DNA of 64,000 nt from Andrena cerasifolii (GCF_050908995.1 NC_135130.1:9293001-9357000); one strand, 5' to 3'. Counted from the stretch's first letter, positions 47,691 to 61,948 are shown. A program made the numbers and translations. The notes: a model not told the origin generated them from the letters alone.

Positions 47691-50600
47691 GCACTCAGCG
47701 GGTCGAGAGCTTTCCAAAGTGCTCGATGATTAGGAACGCTCGATCGTTACGTTCGTGTCGTTGAAAGCGGAAGCCAACAATGCGAGCCGTTGTCGATAAT
47801 AACGAAGCCGTAAAATTCGTTCGGGCTTTGTTGCCGAGCGCGGAAGGCGCTGACGAGCCTGGTGGCCGTAAAAAAATCGGCTCTCCCAGAGCTTCCAGCA
47901 GCTACCCGAGGCGTAACGATTCATACGATCTCCCTTCCGTTCTCCAATCAGGCTTCTCGTTATCCACGGTCCCTCTGGTCCAGGTAAGGAACGGAAGAAT
48001 GTCGAAAGCTGTTTTATACCGTCGCAACAAGTGAGTAGAATTGAAGAGTACAGCGCGTGTTCCGCTGGATCGCTAAGCGGCAGATTTCATTATCCACGGG
48101 TTCGCGCATCCTGTCCTCCGTGACGATTCTATTCTCCGAGGCCGAAGAAGGAGACGCCGCAAGGAGAGAGAGAGAACAAGAGGGTGTGGAAGAACCCTTC
48201 GGGATTCTCGAGCACTTTAGACCCCCTAAAATGCGCTTGGCACTCGAAGGAACTACGGCTCAGCATTTCTGCCACTATCGCGTTATTTTCACGGCAGCTC
48301 AAGGGTCCTCCAGCGTTAAGGATGGAAGGACGTGTGCGCGTCAGCTCACCGTCAAACACGCCACCGTGTCGTGATTTTCGCCGTTACCTCCGCTCCCCAT
48401 ACATATCGTATAATCTCGCGCGCACATTTCGAAATTAAGCGCTTTTTCGCTGAAAATCCCCGCTGTTAAACCTTCGACCCTCGCCTCTAGCCCTGCGAGT
48501 CGTCGATGCTGAATCGTTGAATCGTTCGAGATCATTGAGGAATGCCAAGAGCCAGAGATGGTTCGAACTGAGAAACGCTATAGCGCTCCTCTGCAAGGGC
48601 GCAGTCGGAAATGGAATAATTCAAGTTTAAACACGCCCGGCTACTATTCGCCCATCCGTCTTGCCGAGCGAAGAAGATGAAGTTTCCACGGAGGCAAGTT
48701 TCTCGGCTGGATTAGTCATGAGCTGGATTAAACTGCACAGCCTATTGTATCTTGGATTTACTAAACTTCAGCTGGGATTGCAGAAGCCTCAGAAGCCGGG
48801 GACCGGGGAGGGAATGGAAATCCTCCTCGACATTGTGATCAAGCGTCGTAAGCGAAAATTCTTCCAATATCCTCCCGTTTAACCGACAGCTTTCATTCGA
48901 ACTTTAAGATTCGTTCAACTTTGTTTGAGTAGGTGCCGCCAGGTCAACCGCCCCCCAATTAAGTAGATTAATCGACTTTAACCACGCTAATTGAAGGCTG
49001 CAGCCGTCAAAGGTTCGGCCAGCCCTTGTCGAGATAAATGACAACGAAGGGCGAGCAGTTTGGTGACAAAAGCAGGGCGGGAGTTCTTGGAAGCGTGCAG
49101 GGCCGGGAGAGGGTCGAAGCGACTGGTATAAATTCCCTTTCTGCCAGTTTTTCTGTCATCGAGCGACCCGGCGACACGAAAGGGGCGGCGATAAACTTCA
49201 CGAGCAGCTCGCACGCAGAAATCGCTCGTCGTATATCTCGGATAGGCGCATTATGCCGAAATATTAACGCCCGTGGATCCAAGCACCGGCCATTCTCTGC
49301 AGAACACTGCGGAACACCGCCGAACAGCCAACTTCCAGCAAGTTCCAGCAACTTTTTCTTTAAATAACCCCGCTGCCAATGAATTTTTCGCCCGGCATTG
49401 TCTATTCCTCCTACAAATTCCTAACCGCAATCGAATTTATGGATTCGCCCGGCACGGTGTAAATGCTAGACGCTGGTTCAGCCATCGCCTATCGCGGGAA
49501 GAGACGATGTTCCGTGACAACTCTACATACAGTCGCGTAAGTACAGTTCTGTGTGGCTGCGGAGTCTTAGCCCATTCAAGTGGTCTCTCTATTGTGAAGG
49601 TAGCTGTCGCGAATCTCGTAAACTTCATCGCCAGTTCCACCCATTACCGTTGCCACTGGCGGCTATCGTAAAGAGAGGCCAACAGGCATTGCATAAACAA
49701 ATGCCAGCACCCCGAGGCATGCGCTAGTGTTACGTACTAGTAGCAGTTAAACAACTTCACCGCGATCAATATTGTTTTTCAATTTACCACGGATCGGCCT
49801 CTTTCGTCCTCTTTCCCGACCAGCCAGCCAGCCACCGACCGAGATTAAAAATTATCAGGCTGCCGAGAGCATGTTGCGCTTGTCACGCTTCCCACCGTTA
49901 ACCTGAACACCCTTTGAAGATTGAAATTATTGTACATATACGGCATCGCGAAGAAATTGCTCGCACGAGGAACACCTTGCAAATATCCTAGACGCAGCGA
50001 ACCTTATCTCAGCCTCCACTTCCCGAGGGAAAATCTCATTCACTGCAAACGGACAATGCCCCGGTTCGCCCATTAACTGTCCAACGTTTACGCCACCCCG
50101 TTCGCGCAAAATTGATAGATCATCTGCACGATATGGCGCAGACAGCAGAGTCCGCCGAGGGCATTAGCGAGGACATTTTTATTCCGTCACCAAGCTTCCT
50201 GCTCCTCTCGTGTACAGACAAGCGAATCCTGCGAGAAAAATGATCCGTGCATCTCCCGGCTGGATATACGGGGTGATCCGCCTGACTACAAACACTTTGG
50301 ACAAGCTCTATCCTCTCGACTAGCCTCCTCCTTGCGCCCCATGAAAATTACATTTCTTCCAGTACTATATCTACGCTCTCTCCATTTAATCGATACTATT
50401 GCGCTGGATATTTACAAAATGCAGCAAGTGGTTTCCACGCCCCTGGTTACATGGAGCACCGTGTAATTTCCAAGCAGCAGATCTCTTAAACTCGGCGAAA
50501 CTTGATTCATGGAAGGAATGGGAGCGCGTATGCTTGTGCGTGCACGAAAACGCGCGCCAGTTTTAATAATATCATTTTTCCACGCTTTCCACTCCCTTCC

Positions 50601-53459
50601 GCCCTCGTTCTCCCTCTTTTTATTTATTTTCCCATTGGCCCCGGAATTTTTATGAAAGTAACTTGCCAGCCCTTCTACCCAGCGGCTCGATAAATTATTA
50701 CGTTAATTATAAAACATCCACCCTTCGGTCTACGTTCGCCCGTTCCACCGTTAACGATAGCTTTTTAAAAGGCGTTTCGAATACCACGGTAACGAATTTT
50801 GATCGGAGCCGCGCCATTTAACGTGAATTGATGAAGAAAATGTATCGGAAATTCCGTGTCGTTCGCGGTATGTTTAATAAAACAGAAGCCTCGCGCCACA
50901 AGATGACTTTAGGAGAAGAGTACGTGCTTTCGACAGCCTCTTTGGCAGACTCGCCTGGGAAGTGCGTATTTCGTCGTCACTCGTTAGCAGCTAGTGTAAT
51001 ACTCGTGCACGCGTTGCATTAAAATGATCGAGTTAAGCGGCCGGTATGGAAAATAATCTGATTACCCTTGGCACGTGACTGGCCTCGTTAACCGCGGCAC
51101 AATCATAATTCGTGTCGCAACAAACGTCGGGCGTTTTTCGTGCGCGCGTACCACCTCGCGGAGAACTGATAATTAACAATGTTACAACGGAGATACGTTC
51201 GTTGAAAGTCTCTCCGGGTCGCAAGCTCTCCGAGACGCGCGACCAAATTTCCCGCGGTATCGTTTAAATTGCTTTTTGATCGAACCACGCGGGCTCGCCG
51301 AGAAGCTCTCGATGAATAAACTACGGCAGCTGTTATTCTGGCCCGCGGACGTTTCTCGGGGCGAAAAATAGAGGAAGAAACGCAGAAGGAGCGGTAAACG
51401 GTACCGAGAGAAAAACTTGGCAATTTGTAATTTACGAGGCTCGGAGACTCCTGGAAAGTAGCGAGAAGCGGGGGACACACCTGGGTACCCTGTAAACGCT
51501 GCAAACTTTCTTTCACCTCCCGGAAAACCAATCGAGCCGCATAATTCCCGGCGAGTGCATAAGTGTACGGAGCCGGCCGAATGCAAAGTGGTAAACTTCC
51601 GAGTACCATGAATCCTTCGCCAAAGTCGCCTCGCGAACGAAATTTCTTTCGACACGCATCCCTAGCTTTTGCGAAATCTATTATACAACTTGATCGCTCC
51701 TATCTGTTACGGAGACAGTCGGCAGCCGCCTGACTGAGCCCCGCTGCTTCCTAGATCACGCCGCTACAGAGCGTTCTGGAGCTCAGAGCAATTCCCTGGG
51801 ACTTTAATTAAAAAGCCACTCGGACGAATTAACATCTCCCGTGGACGATTTCTATCCGTCGAAGCCGCGAGTCGAACAGAAACGAGTTACTCCGAGGAAC
51901 GTGTCCGCGGATGTTTCCATTTCGTGGGGCGGAAATAGCTACGAAATACGAAATACCCGTGCCACGGCCTGCTGATCGTAACTCGGAGCTCCACGGAGAT
52001 CCGAGTATCGATCCTGCTGGATCCTTTCGCGAGGCCCTCGAGGATCCGATGCAAAAACGAAAATACAGACAGCGGCGCGAAGGGCGTAGCCAAAGGCCAG
52101 AGGATACTGGCGCCCCTTTCCCGTTATTTCCGACCTGCACTTTTCCCCCGCAAATTTCTATATGCCTAATAACATCCTTCCCCGTGAATAAATTACGTCC
52201 CGCCGTGGGATTTCTGATGCGGGCGTGCAACCAATCGCGTATCATTATCGGTTTATCATAATCGATGCTCCGCGCGAATCACTTTTAAACGCATCAGAAG
52301 GGGTACTTTGCGTCCCGATACAAGACCGTGATTTCATTAGGGGACAAGTAGTCGACGAGGGCGTCGAGACCGATGAAAATTTCACTGGGATCGATAAAAA
52401 TCCGGGACAAGCACGCTCCGCGACTCGAGGCATCGCGTCGTAGAGAGATCGGTGATTTTTCTTTCGGTGTTCTCGCCGGCCTCTCGATCCGTGCATTAAC
52501 GGCATTCGCGGCTGCAATTAGACGGCCCCGGTTTAATTAAACTGATGGTGTTTAAATTTCCGCGGCAGGCTCTCGTGAAAATTATTTTCCTCCTTTTCAT
52601 CGCGATCCGGAATCGGAGAGTAGACCGCGACTACTCGCTATTCGCCAAGAAATCTCTCGCGTCGATTAATAATAATTAAGTTAATGGACTCGGAACGTTC
52701 GGGAACAGTGCATAGTGGTTCACTGGAAAGAACGCGAGACTCGACGGGCTCTCGATGAACCGATTAAGAATGCCTGCGAGGTGTCTCGGCTCGGAGGAAG
52801 GCCTTGAACCGACGGAAATTAATCTCGCGCACAGGGGGGTCTCGAAACTTGGGTCAATTACGGGGGTCGAGCCTCGGCAGCCCCACGAGGGATGATCGAA
52901 CGGCGAATGTCACGATCGGACCCGCCTGCAAATTGTTTCCTCCCGATTGAATCTCTTTCTTCCTTGCTCTCTGATCCCATTTCGGCAAAAATTCGCGCGG
53001 GAATAGCCGGTGATCGTGTCGGATCAGATTGCCGCTCGATACCAAAGACAAGGACAAGAAGAAGACCCGGGAACGAGCGCGAGATCGATTATCACTCAGT
53101 CGCTTAAGTTCCCAACACGGAGGCTCGTAAAAAGCCCTGCCGGAATGCACGATACCTAAGACTGGAAATCTGCAGCCGTAGGCAGTTCGTTGAAGCAATC
53201 CAAGTAAATATACGGAGGCGTATACGTTGGTAAACCGCTAAAGTTCCTCCAAGTTACTCGCATCCAACATTTATTTCGCGGTTTATATGCTGCGTGGCTG
53301 GGCGCCAGCGAACGTAACGCTTGCATGTACAGCGAAGAAAATGATATCCTCAGGAAGCTCCAGAGGATTATCCTGATCGAGCAAGGTGTTACTTGTTGCT
53401 GTCTGTATCAACACAGACGGCAAATATGCGCGTTCACGCGAACAGATGGATGCATCTGA

Positions 53460-53891
53460 CAAGGGAAGATCCCGAACCCGAAAATTCAAAAAATTCTGAA
53501 ACTATGTGAATACACAGGGGATTTCCTCCTGATTACAGCGCAATTTTTATTTGCTGCCCAAATTCACTCGAAGGGGGTGAAATTAACCTCTAAAAATTCG
53601 GCTATTTTCCAATTTTGTGTTATAACTCGGGAACTGTAAGAGATAGAAAAAAAGTTTCAAGACAAAAGTTACTTCTTTTAATTAGATCTATCGTTTGGTG
53701 CACAAATTATTTTATAGTTCACGAGTTACAATACAAAATCGGAATTTAATCGGATTTTCTGCGGTCAATTACACCCCCTTAGAGTGAGTTTGGGCAACAA
53801 ACAAAAATTGCGTTGTAATGAGGGGGAAATTCCCTACATATTCACAAAGTTTCAGAATTTTTCGAATCTCCGGGTTCGGGATGTTCCCTTG
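53460..53891. mobile_element. Foldback MITE with hAT-like CAAGGG ends
   Basis: A 432-bp element whose two halves are inverted copies. The ends read CAAGGGAA.ATCCCGAACCCG on one side and its inverse on the other. Similarity of roughly 85 percent continues inward for about 125 bases through CAATTTTT.TTTG.TGCCCA and AAGGGGGTG. It then continues more weakly through TAACTCG.GAACT to a loop near 53660. There is no open frame. CAAGGG ends are common in hAT elements. The bases flanking the two ends do not form an obvious duplication, so either the borders extend differently or the duplication has decayed. Confidence 0.75.
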
Positions 53892-56800
53892 CGAGACGCG
53901 GGATTCGTCAGGCTGCACCCTGCACTTGCGAGTATTTTCTAATGTGCGAAACGACGCCGAAGCCGACGTCCCTGGAATAACGCGTATCGATCTCTCTTTG
54001 AGCGGGATACATCCGCGAGACTCCCTTGGATCTCCTTCGCTCCGGAGGAAATGGAAGAACATGATTTTCGACCTCGGCGTTCGGTGGAACGCAACAGTGA
54101 TCTATCCGGCAAGCCTCCTCTTACCGAATAAAACGTCATCCAGCTATTTCAAACAATCGGGACCGCAGACTGTCAGAAGCGGATGAATATTCCAGGCCAC
54201 GTTTCCTGGAAATCCATGCCGCGACCGGATCGCGGCACGGAAGAGGAGCGAATTTGAAAACGACATTCATTGCGGTGCATTTACACGAAAGCTCCATTGA
54301 AATAAATGGAGCGTGGTGGGAGAATTTTGTCGCCAGTGCGACCGAGCGATATAATCGACGGATAGATTGTGACGAAGCTTCTTACGGGTATGCACTGCAA
54401 TAAAGAGGAACAAGTGGCAAATGCCGGGGGGAGAGGTGAACGTTTGTGACGCCTGTGCGATCAATAATCTGCCGATCGTAGAAACGCGGAAAACCTGCAG
54501 GTTCGCGGGTCAAATTTTTCTTCACAATAGCAAGGAAAGACAAGAGGGGGTGTAAAATACCGGGGAGAATAAGACGCGAGACAACCGAGAGCAGCAGACA
54601 GGCCTGTAGTTACCTTAGATACGCGTAGATGAACAGAATTCTACAGGAGCACCTTCCCCGGGGTGTGCCAGCGAAACAGCCCGCATTGTCTTCGTCTCGA
54701 ATCTCCATTGTTTTATTCGAGCTCGAAGCGAACCCCTTCTGACGCAAGTCGGGGATTCAGATATCCGTTGTCTGCGCGCAAGCCTGGCTGTCGCGTTCGC
54801 CACGTCGAATACGTAACGTTGCCCTTTGTGCTTTGTACCCTATCGAGCATTTAACCCGGAACCCTGGTAGACCCAGCGTAGGATTTAAAATGCCGGAGAC
54901 GCGTGCTCATCGGCTAACTAATTGGCCTAATCGAGGAAGCGTCGCGCCGGGGTGAGCGTCTGCAACGTTATCCGAAAGGTAAAGCCTGTCTCCGGGCAGC
55001 TGCATTAAAGCCTCGAAAGCGTTGGAGGAGCGATCTCGAGGAGCAAGGTAGACGACGAGTGGCAACCGGTGGTTCTAACGACAGCTCGAGTTACCTACCG
55101 AAGCTGAGGCTCGCCTTACCATCGTCGACCTTTCACCCCGTCATGGGTACGGCGCGGGGGCTAGCGATGAGCTTGGCTTTAAACGATAAAGTGGCAAACT
55201 AATCGCTGGTACGCGACCGCGCAGGGCTGCGATACGCGCCGAAAGGAGATAATGGACCGATGCCGCAGGATGCACGCCAAGCTAACCGCAATGTAGCATC
55301 AAGCCCTGTACAGTAGTGTACAACCACCAACAAACTCGCTTCTCGCCTATCACCTGTACCTGTACCAACCGCTCGGATCAACCCTGTCGCGAGCCTCCTC
55401 TTCCGCATCCAGTTCCCAAGCTTTCCAAAGCGGCCCTTATTCCGCTCGAGCTTCAACGAACTACCCACGCAGAGCGAAAGCTGGACTCTGTTTACGAAAC
55501 ACTGCCGTTATAAAACCGTACCCCGGCCCCCGGATAGTTTGCCGACTTTTCCCTTTTTTAACGCGTCGCACCCACTCGGCCGGCAGTGTTCGCGCGGGCA
55601 AGTAATAACCGCGAGCGACCGACTCGTTGCCTGGGCCTTTAATAAATTTATCAGCGGCCGTAACTCTTTCGATGAACGCGGCAAGTATCGTAACTCACAG
55701 TTTCCGCGATGTTTGCAACTTTCGCAGTGCCAGTACATTTTACCTTTGCATATTATGCGCGAGTGCACGCGTCCGCGTACCGTGTCACGCACGGTATAAA
55801 TTCTTATATAAAAACCGGCCGAGTCGCTTCGAAACTTCCGCCGGAGTGTCAGATGTTAATAAGAAAATATCATCGACAGCCGATTATCCGCGACGGTAAA
55901 TTTAACGCTTGCGATCCGTTGGAAATGCTTTGGGAATGCTTGGAACAGTCGGTCCGTTTGTTCTATTATCAGTTTCAGGAATGTCTCACTCTGTGCGCAG
56001 GTCTCCGAGCTTTCTCAATCGATAATTTTATGCCCGTTATCAATCAGCTGGAGTTAGAGGGAAAAGCCAAGGCGTTCCGATCCAGCAGGAGGGAATATTT
56101 TACGACGATATGTTCCTGCAGGGACTCGGTCTGTTTGCAAGGAACGATGCGAGGATAGAGACTCTTTTCCCTATTCGCGGGAGGAAATTGCCTATCAACG
56201 AACCGGTGATCCGACCACCGTTTAGACGCGGGCCCGCGAATCATTAAATGTGTAATTACTTCATTCGACAGCAGGGCATTTGAATTGTAAAGCAGCTGCG
56301 AAACACTGGACCGTCTCGATATTTCCGCCAATTAGTCAACGCTCTTGCTTCCGTGATCCATTTTAATTTAATAGTACCCATTAGTCAGACCCGAGAGTGC
56401 ATATTTAAAAACCCCGTTTCTACTTGGTTCGATCGTAAAAAATGACCAGCTTTCAGACTAGCAGATTGGATCGCGCCTACGTACGGAACTTGCTACGCGA
56501 TCATTCCATCTCTCAGAGCACCTACTTGCCCACCTATTTCGGAATTCCCGCTCGAAACAATATTCGCGGAAAGTTAGAGAGGTAAATTTTATTAAGCGGG
56601 CAAGATCGTATTTCCGCGATCTAACTGAACCAGTCGTTCGGTGTCCCGACGCCGACTCGGCGTTTAGAATTCGGCGAACAAATTAGCGAAGCTGTTGTTC
56701 GCGATTTTCCCGAGCGACCGTCGCGTCTATAGGCTCTGTCGTCGCTTTCAGCGCGGGTATCCGGCTCGATTTTGCAAAAACAAGTATTCCTATATCTCAA

Positions 56801-59236
56801 AACTTTGGCAATAGTCCTCCCTCGTGTCGGTTGAATCGCCCTCCACCGAAATCCCAAATCCCGAGGCTGCTCCAGCTACTCCTCCATATATGAACGCCCT
56901 GGAACACACTCAACACACGCTCGCCCCGCCGAGCGGTGTGTTGTTTCAGAACTTTCCAGCGAAACTGCTATAATTCAGAGGTCGGACGGTGTGCAGTTAA
57001 AGCCACGACTTTTCCTCATCGTTCACATCTAACCGTGGACGGATAATCGACCGCGATCCTTAATCAAATCAGCCAAAATTCCCGGCCATTTCGGCAGACC
57101 CGCGATTACCGAATTACGTCCTCTGCGAGAAAGTTCGCCTTGCTCTTCCCGCTCTTAAAAAGAACCGGCGGACTCTCCGGAAATTACAGAAACTCGCGCG
57201 AAACATTCTCCGCATTACGCCGCAGTCGCCTTGGATCGCTTTCGAAAATAATCGAGATGAAATATGCGAAAACACGGTGCTTCCTTCGCGAACGCATTCG
57301 CGAGACTCTTTTGTGCTTGCAGGAATCGTAAGTAAGGGAAAAGCGTGACGAAGCATCAATCATCATTATCAGCACTCAAAGCGACTACTACTCGTTCGAA
57401 TGCAGGAGCTGCGAGGCAACCAGGAATGGGGCGCGATCAAGCTTCGATCGACGTACCGCGCACTCTTTGTCCATAATCAAGAAATGTTTCTCTGCTCGAT
57501 GGGCAGGCGTTAATGCGTTTTTAAAACGGGAAAAGTAGAATGGCGCGCGGTGGATAAGCGACGCTGTTCATTCAAGTGGTGCGAAACAACGTTCGAGATG
57601 AATTCGATGCTAGCAAACCCGTCTAAGCACGAGCAGGCGAATCTGGATCCGCTAATACGGAAGATCGTGCCCCTTCATAAATCGGCCACGTTACTAGCAA
57701 TGGTTGAGGTGGAAAAATGCGGGGGAACTCTATGAATGAGATCGCTCTGCAACTACGTTCGACGAAAGCTACGGAACGACAGTTCTGCTGGAATATTACG
57801 GCGGGAAAGGTTGGAACGCAGGCCGCAGAACGGGCGGGAGCTATTGGTTGGCAGGAAATAAATCAGTATGACGAACCGAGGCGGGAGAGAGAGAGAGGCT
57901 ACCCCGTAATTTGACATCAGTCGTGTTCCGTCAGTAACTCCGGCTTAATTACATTCCACGTTGCTCGCCGCTCATTGTATCCTCGGGCGGAGTTATGTTT
58001 CCTAGGGCAAGGACGGGGATGCCTTGAAAGTTGAAAGGAATTCCTAACCGACGCGACGCGACTCCCAAAATCCGTCGAACGCAGGTTCGGTGATAATTAG
58101 CGCCCCCTGATACAGACACTTGTTCCGCTTCCTCCGAACAGCAAGCTGGTCGGATCAAGTGGTCTAAACGAAGTCAATCGATTTTCCTAGGGCTGACTAT
58201 CCGGACCACCCGATTGTCCAGGAGGAAAGAGAAGGTGGGACACTTCCTACAGTGGTGTGTGGTCGTGGATACGCGCGGGGTGAATAGCTAGAGCTAGAAA
58301 AATGGCGGGAGAAGATAGATCGGCCAGCGATCTAATTTTATCCATGGGGAGAGAGCCGGCTCTCGGCGGCTCTTTCACCCACACGGTGAGAAAAGGGAAA
58401 ACGAGGTTTTGCAGGGTGGCAGGGTAGCAGGGCTGTGCAAGCCTCGGATGAAAAAAGCTGCTCATCCAAGCCTGCGACCACGGGAAACCGAAGCGATCGA
58501 CGTCATCGGGGTTTGTCGGGCTTCTGGAAGCTTTGATCGCTCGGCCGGATGCCGTTTCTCGTCAAATAGAGAGACAAACACACCCAACGGGCCACGCTCG
58601 CAACCAACAAAGACAACGGGCTTGTGTCCACCATTATATTTTACTCTCGCGCGAGCTTCGAAAATATATGGACCGTCGGTTTAACCACGACCTTATTATT
58701 ACTGGCAAGTCCAGCAGTTTCCAACACACCCTCGAGTCTCGAGTTTCTATTAGCTTCGCGCATACGAAACCCATCAAGTATTTACCGGCGGCTTTGAAAT
58801 CTCTATCTGGAACCCCCCTGCGACGTCCACTAATACGCAGAAATTAAACCTCAAAGTCGCCGGGGAGCGTATCAAGGTATTCGTTTATCATTTTCTTTCC
58901 TCCCGCGTGTCATCCATTTCCCAGTGTCGGCGAGCCTTCGAGAGGAAGAAAGGAAGACGACGCGCATCCAACGACTGGGGGTAAACGAGACGTCAGCGAG
59001 AATGTCGGGCTAAATTGCTTGTCCCACGTCCTTCCGTCCTTGCTTCCTCAAAAACCGGCAACACGCGCGGCTGATGGTTCGCCGTGACTTTGCGGCTTTT
59101 TTGCGCGGGATAAGCGATTAAGAGACTCGGGGATGAGACTGGAGATTCGGCCGATCAATTGAAAACTATTTCGCTAGCGTGTAATGAACCCAGTCGGAAA
59201 AACCGGACAACCGAAACCCAACCAGTGGCAGGTTGA
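53892..59236. other. Non-coding stretch, no gene recognised
   Basis: GC-rich unique sequence between two foldback elements. The 149-codon frame at 55709-56158 and others show no domain. GAATCGTAAGTAAG near 57327-57340 resembles a donor directly after a stop-terminated 63-codon frame. No repeats or RNA genes were seen. Confidence 0.5.
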
Positions 59237-59240
59237 TTAA
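59237..59240 (+). repeat. TTAA target site, left
   Basis: TTAA precedes GGGGGTATAC and is repeated after the other end at 59958-59961. TTAA duplication is the signature of piggyBac and Kolobok elements. Confidence 0.75.
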
Positions 59241-59957
59241 GGGGGTATACCCGTTTGAACCCTCGGAAAATGTATACATTTTGTGGATTTTTTTACAAGT
59301 CAACGGTTTGATGCAGATTTCCCGTTTTTTAACTATGTTTACATAGTATTATGAACTACTTATAAAAAAAGTTTCAGTTAAAAAACTATTGTTTTTCGGA
59401 AGTTACGGATACATGTCCGAAAGTCTCTGGATTTTAGACGGCTAAACGGTGGCCCTAAAAACTCGCGCTACGTTCAACCAATTTACTTCAAATTTTGCAT
59501 GCAGAATCATAATAAGATTCCACATCGTCCAACGAAGGCGATTTTGAAAATTTTGAAAAATAAAGAAATGGTGAGAGATCAAAGGTAAAGTTAAATTTTT
59601 CTAAGAGAAAAATCCACCTTTTTCCTTTATAAATAATAAACGGGGAATCGAAATAAAAAAAGCCTTCGTTGGACGATGCGGAATCTTATTATGATTCTGC
59701 ATGCAAAATTTGAAGTAAATTGGTTGAACGTAGCGCGAGTTTTTAGGGCCACCGTTTAGCCGTCTAAAATCGAGAGACTTTCGGACATGTATCCGTAACT
59801 TCCGAAAAACAATAGTTTTTTAACTGAAACTTTTTTTATAAGTAGTTCATAATACTATGTAAACATAGTTAAAAAACGGGAAATCTGCATCAAACCATTG
59901 ACTTGTAAAAAAATCCACAAAATGTATACATTTTCCGAGGGTTCAACGTATACCCCC
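59241..59957. mobile_element. Near-perfect foldback element flanked by TTAA
   Basis: A 717-bp hairpin. The left arm (59241 to about 59539) and the right arm (about 59662 to 59957) are inverted copies, nearly identical by eye, with only scattered single changes and a three-base difference after GGGGGTATAC. The loop is about 120 bases of AT-rich sequence. The ends GGGGGTATAC and GTATACCCCC are flanked by TTAA on both sides. There is no coding frame beyond mirror-image shadows. The TTAA footprint suggests mobilisation by a piggyBac-type or Kolobok-type transposase. The close match of the arms indicates recent insertion or gene conversion between them. Confidence 0.88.
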
Positions 59958-59961
59958 TTAA
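59958..59961 (+). repeat. TTAA target site, right
   Basis: TTAA directly after GTATACCCCC, pairing with 59237-59240. Confidence 0.75.
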
Positions 59962-61948
59962 ACTCGAGTGGAACAGTGTGTAACTGTTTAAACACGGTTC
60001 CCGCGCTTTTTGCTGAACGACAATACCACTGGTACTCGTATGCAGAGGATTCGACGAACAGTTCTTTACGCCGTGGCCTAATATTCCAGTGCACGTTGCA
60101 CGCTCGTGAAACAACGTAACGAAAATCCGTGCGTTGGTCACGCGCGGCTAACAGCCTCCCATTTGTACGTTTATTCGATATCGATAGCCGGCGCGATGCA
60201 GGTCGCGTGTCAAATAAACAGCGAATACCTGATACCGCCGCTATAACCGTTAACGAGAGGAGTTGGAACGATCGTTATCGAACTAACCGCACGATCATTT
60301 CAGGCAGAGGTTCTTGGACTCGAGCAGCCCTGGCATAGTTGAAGAACTTGCCGCCTCGGATAGATACCTCTTTATCCTTTGCAAGTTGGACAAATGAAAA
60401 TACCTTGGTATTCCCCAAGTAAAAGTACAAGCTGGCGAAAGCGTTAACCGCTGGCGCGTCCCTCGCCGACGCGAATCGCGACGCGCATACCTAACGCGCA
60501 ATTAGCCCGCGTGTAATTTCACTCGGGTAGGTGGTATCGCGTTGTCCAGCGTCCAGCTGGTGGGTCTGATAAAGAGGAAACAAAAGAAATGATTGCGAAA
60601 GGGTAGAGAGACTAGAGAAGGGCTAGGAGGCAACCGTAATTAGAATGTCGCGCTACTCAGGGACAGATGCCACAGACGCGGTCCGATGCGAATGCTTTTA
60701 AACGAGCACCCGCAAACGCAACTGGAGGTGTCGAATCTTCGAGGCACTCGGCCCGAGAGGACGAAGGGAACGGAAGTGGCGGCACGGAGAAACCAATAGG
60801 CCAAGACAAAGCCGAGGACTACGGAACGCAATGGGGTGGAGATGCAGGGGGCGGCTCGATGGCTTTTTAGAATTTTTAATAAGCGACATCGGCATGCTTG
60901 CAGCTCCCTCGCGAACGCGGAAATGTAAATTCAGCGCTTTCGCGGGCAGCAAGGGGAGAACTGGTCTCTTGTAATGCCGGCATTAAAATTGCAAACCGTG
61001 CAACGGCCTCGCCGAAGCCTCGCTTCGTCTTTGCCGATCCTACCATCCAACCACCACCCTCTGCCACCCTCTCTCCCTCCGCAGCTGTGATTGTCCGCGG
61101 AGATGTTCAAGTACTAACGTGGAAACAGTGTTCGAGCAGCAGCAAATGAAAGCCGCCGTTAGCCGTGGAAACGCGCGTCTGCGGATGCGTCATATTAAAA
61201 TCCAGCATTGTTCGTCTCCAATGCAGAGACGATGCTGCCGGGAAAACGAGTTACGAAGAGGGTGGCTGAAAGAGCTATGCAGGATGTTCGCGTAGTGATT
61301 CTCCAACCTCTTTCCCTTAAACTCTAAATCGACCAGGTGAGAATAGTGCGGGAGTCTTTGTAATTTCAATGACGGGGACAACTTCTGAAAACTCGTTCAA
61401 AATATTTTGTTTGTGTTATTAAATATATGGTTTATCGTTAGAAAATAAGAGCCGGTAACGACGCGAACAATCCGGGGATGAAGGAAATTAGTAGAGTTTA
61501 GGATTTCGAGTTTCTGCTTAACGAAAAGATCAAGTGTTGCAAATAAGAAAACGGATAAGAATGAGCACACCTGAATATCGGGAAACCGCGGCCATTAAAT
61601 TTAACGCCTGATACTGAACTGCATCGCCCTCTATGAACGGGTGAAAGTATGCGATCTCGATTTCTATCCCTTTTCTTAACCGATACGAAGATTTTCGCAC
61701 GAATCAATTAAACACGGACTTAATCGTCGATAGAACTCGACATTCTTCATTAACTAGTAGATACATCTCTTCTTATTAATATAATGACGAGCAATGTGGT
61801 TTTATTGGTTATCGATTAAGTGCAGGCAACAAATTCGCAACGATCTTTCATTTTCCAACAGAGTTTTGCGATCCCCATTCGCATGAAAACTTGTGTGACG
61901 AATATTTAATTTCCCGTTACTATATTGAACTCTAAACGAATAACAAAA
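59962..61948. other. Non-coding stretch, no gene recognised
   Basis: GC-rich unique sequence up to about 61.4 kb, then increasingly AT-rich. No coding frame with recognisable content and no tRNA. Nothing notable apart from the compositional change. Confidence 0.5.

Larger units (their letters stand above)
37318..53459. other. Long non-coding stretch, no gene recognised
   Basis: Sixteen kilobases of CpG-rich sequence without a supported gene or delimited mobile element. Frames such as 39695-40279 minus, 42052-42642 plus and 51103-51609 minus lack recognisable domains and overlap frames on the opposite strand. Simple tracts include an A run (40718-40731), GA repeats (41870-41883) and a T run (42055-42069). 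A GCCTAG-rich patch lies at 47645-47690 and CGACG repeats at 46237-46256. A strong donor-like CAG|GTAAGG at about 47979 follows a 68-residue open stretch from 47780 that I do not recognise. Confidence 0.55.

Noticed and set aside
47780..48034. Frame ending at a CAG|GTAAGG donor
   Set aside because: The donor is good but no acceptor, conserved content or partner exon was found; left as a note in the stretch entry.
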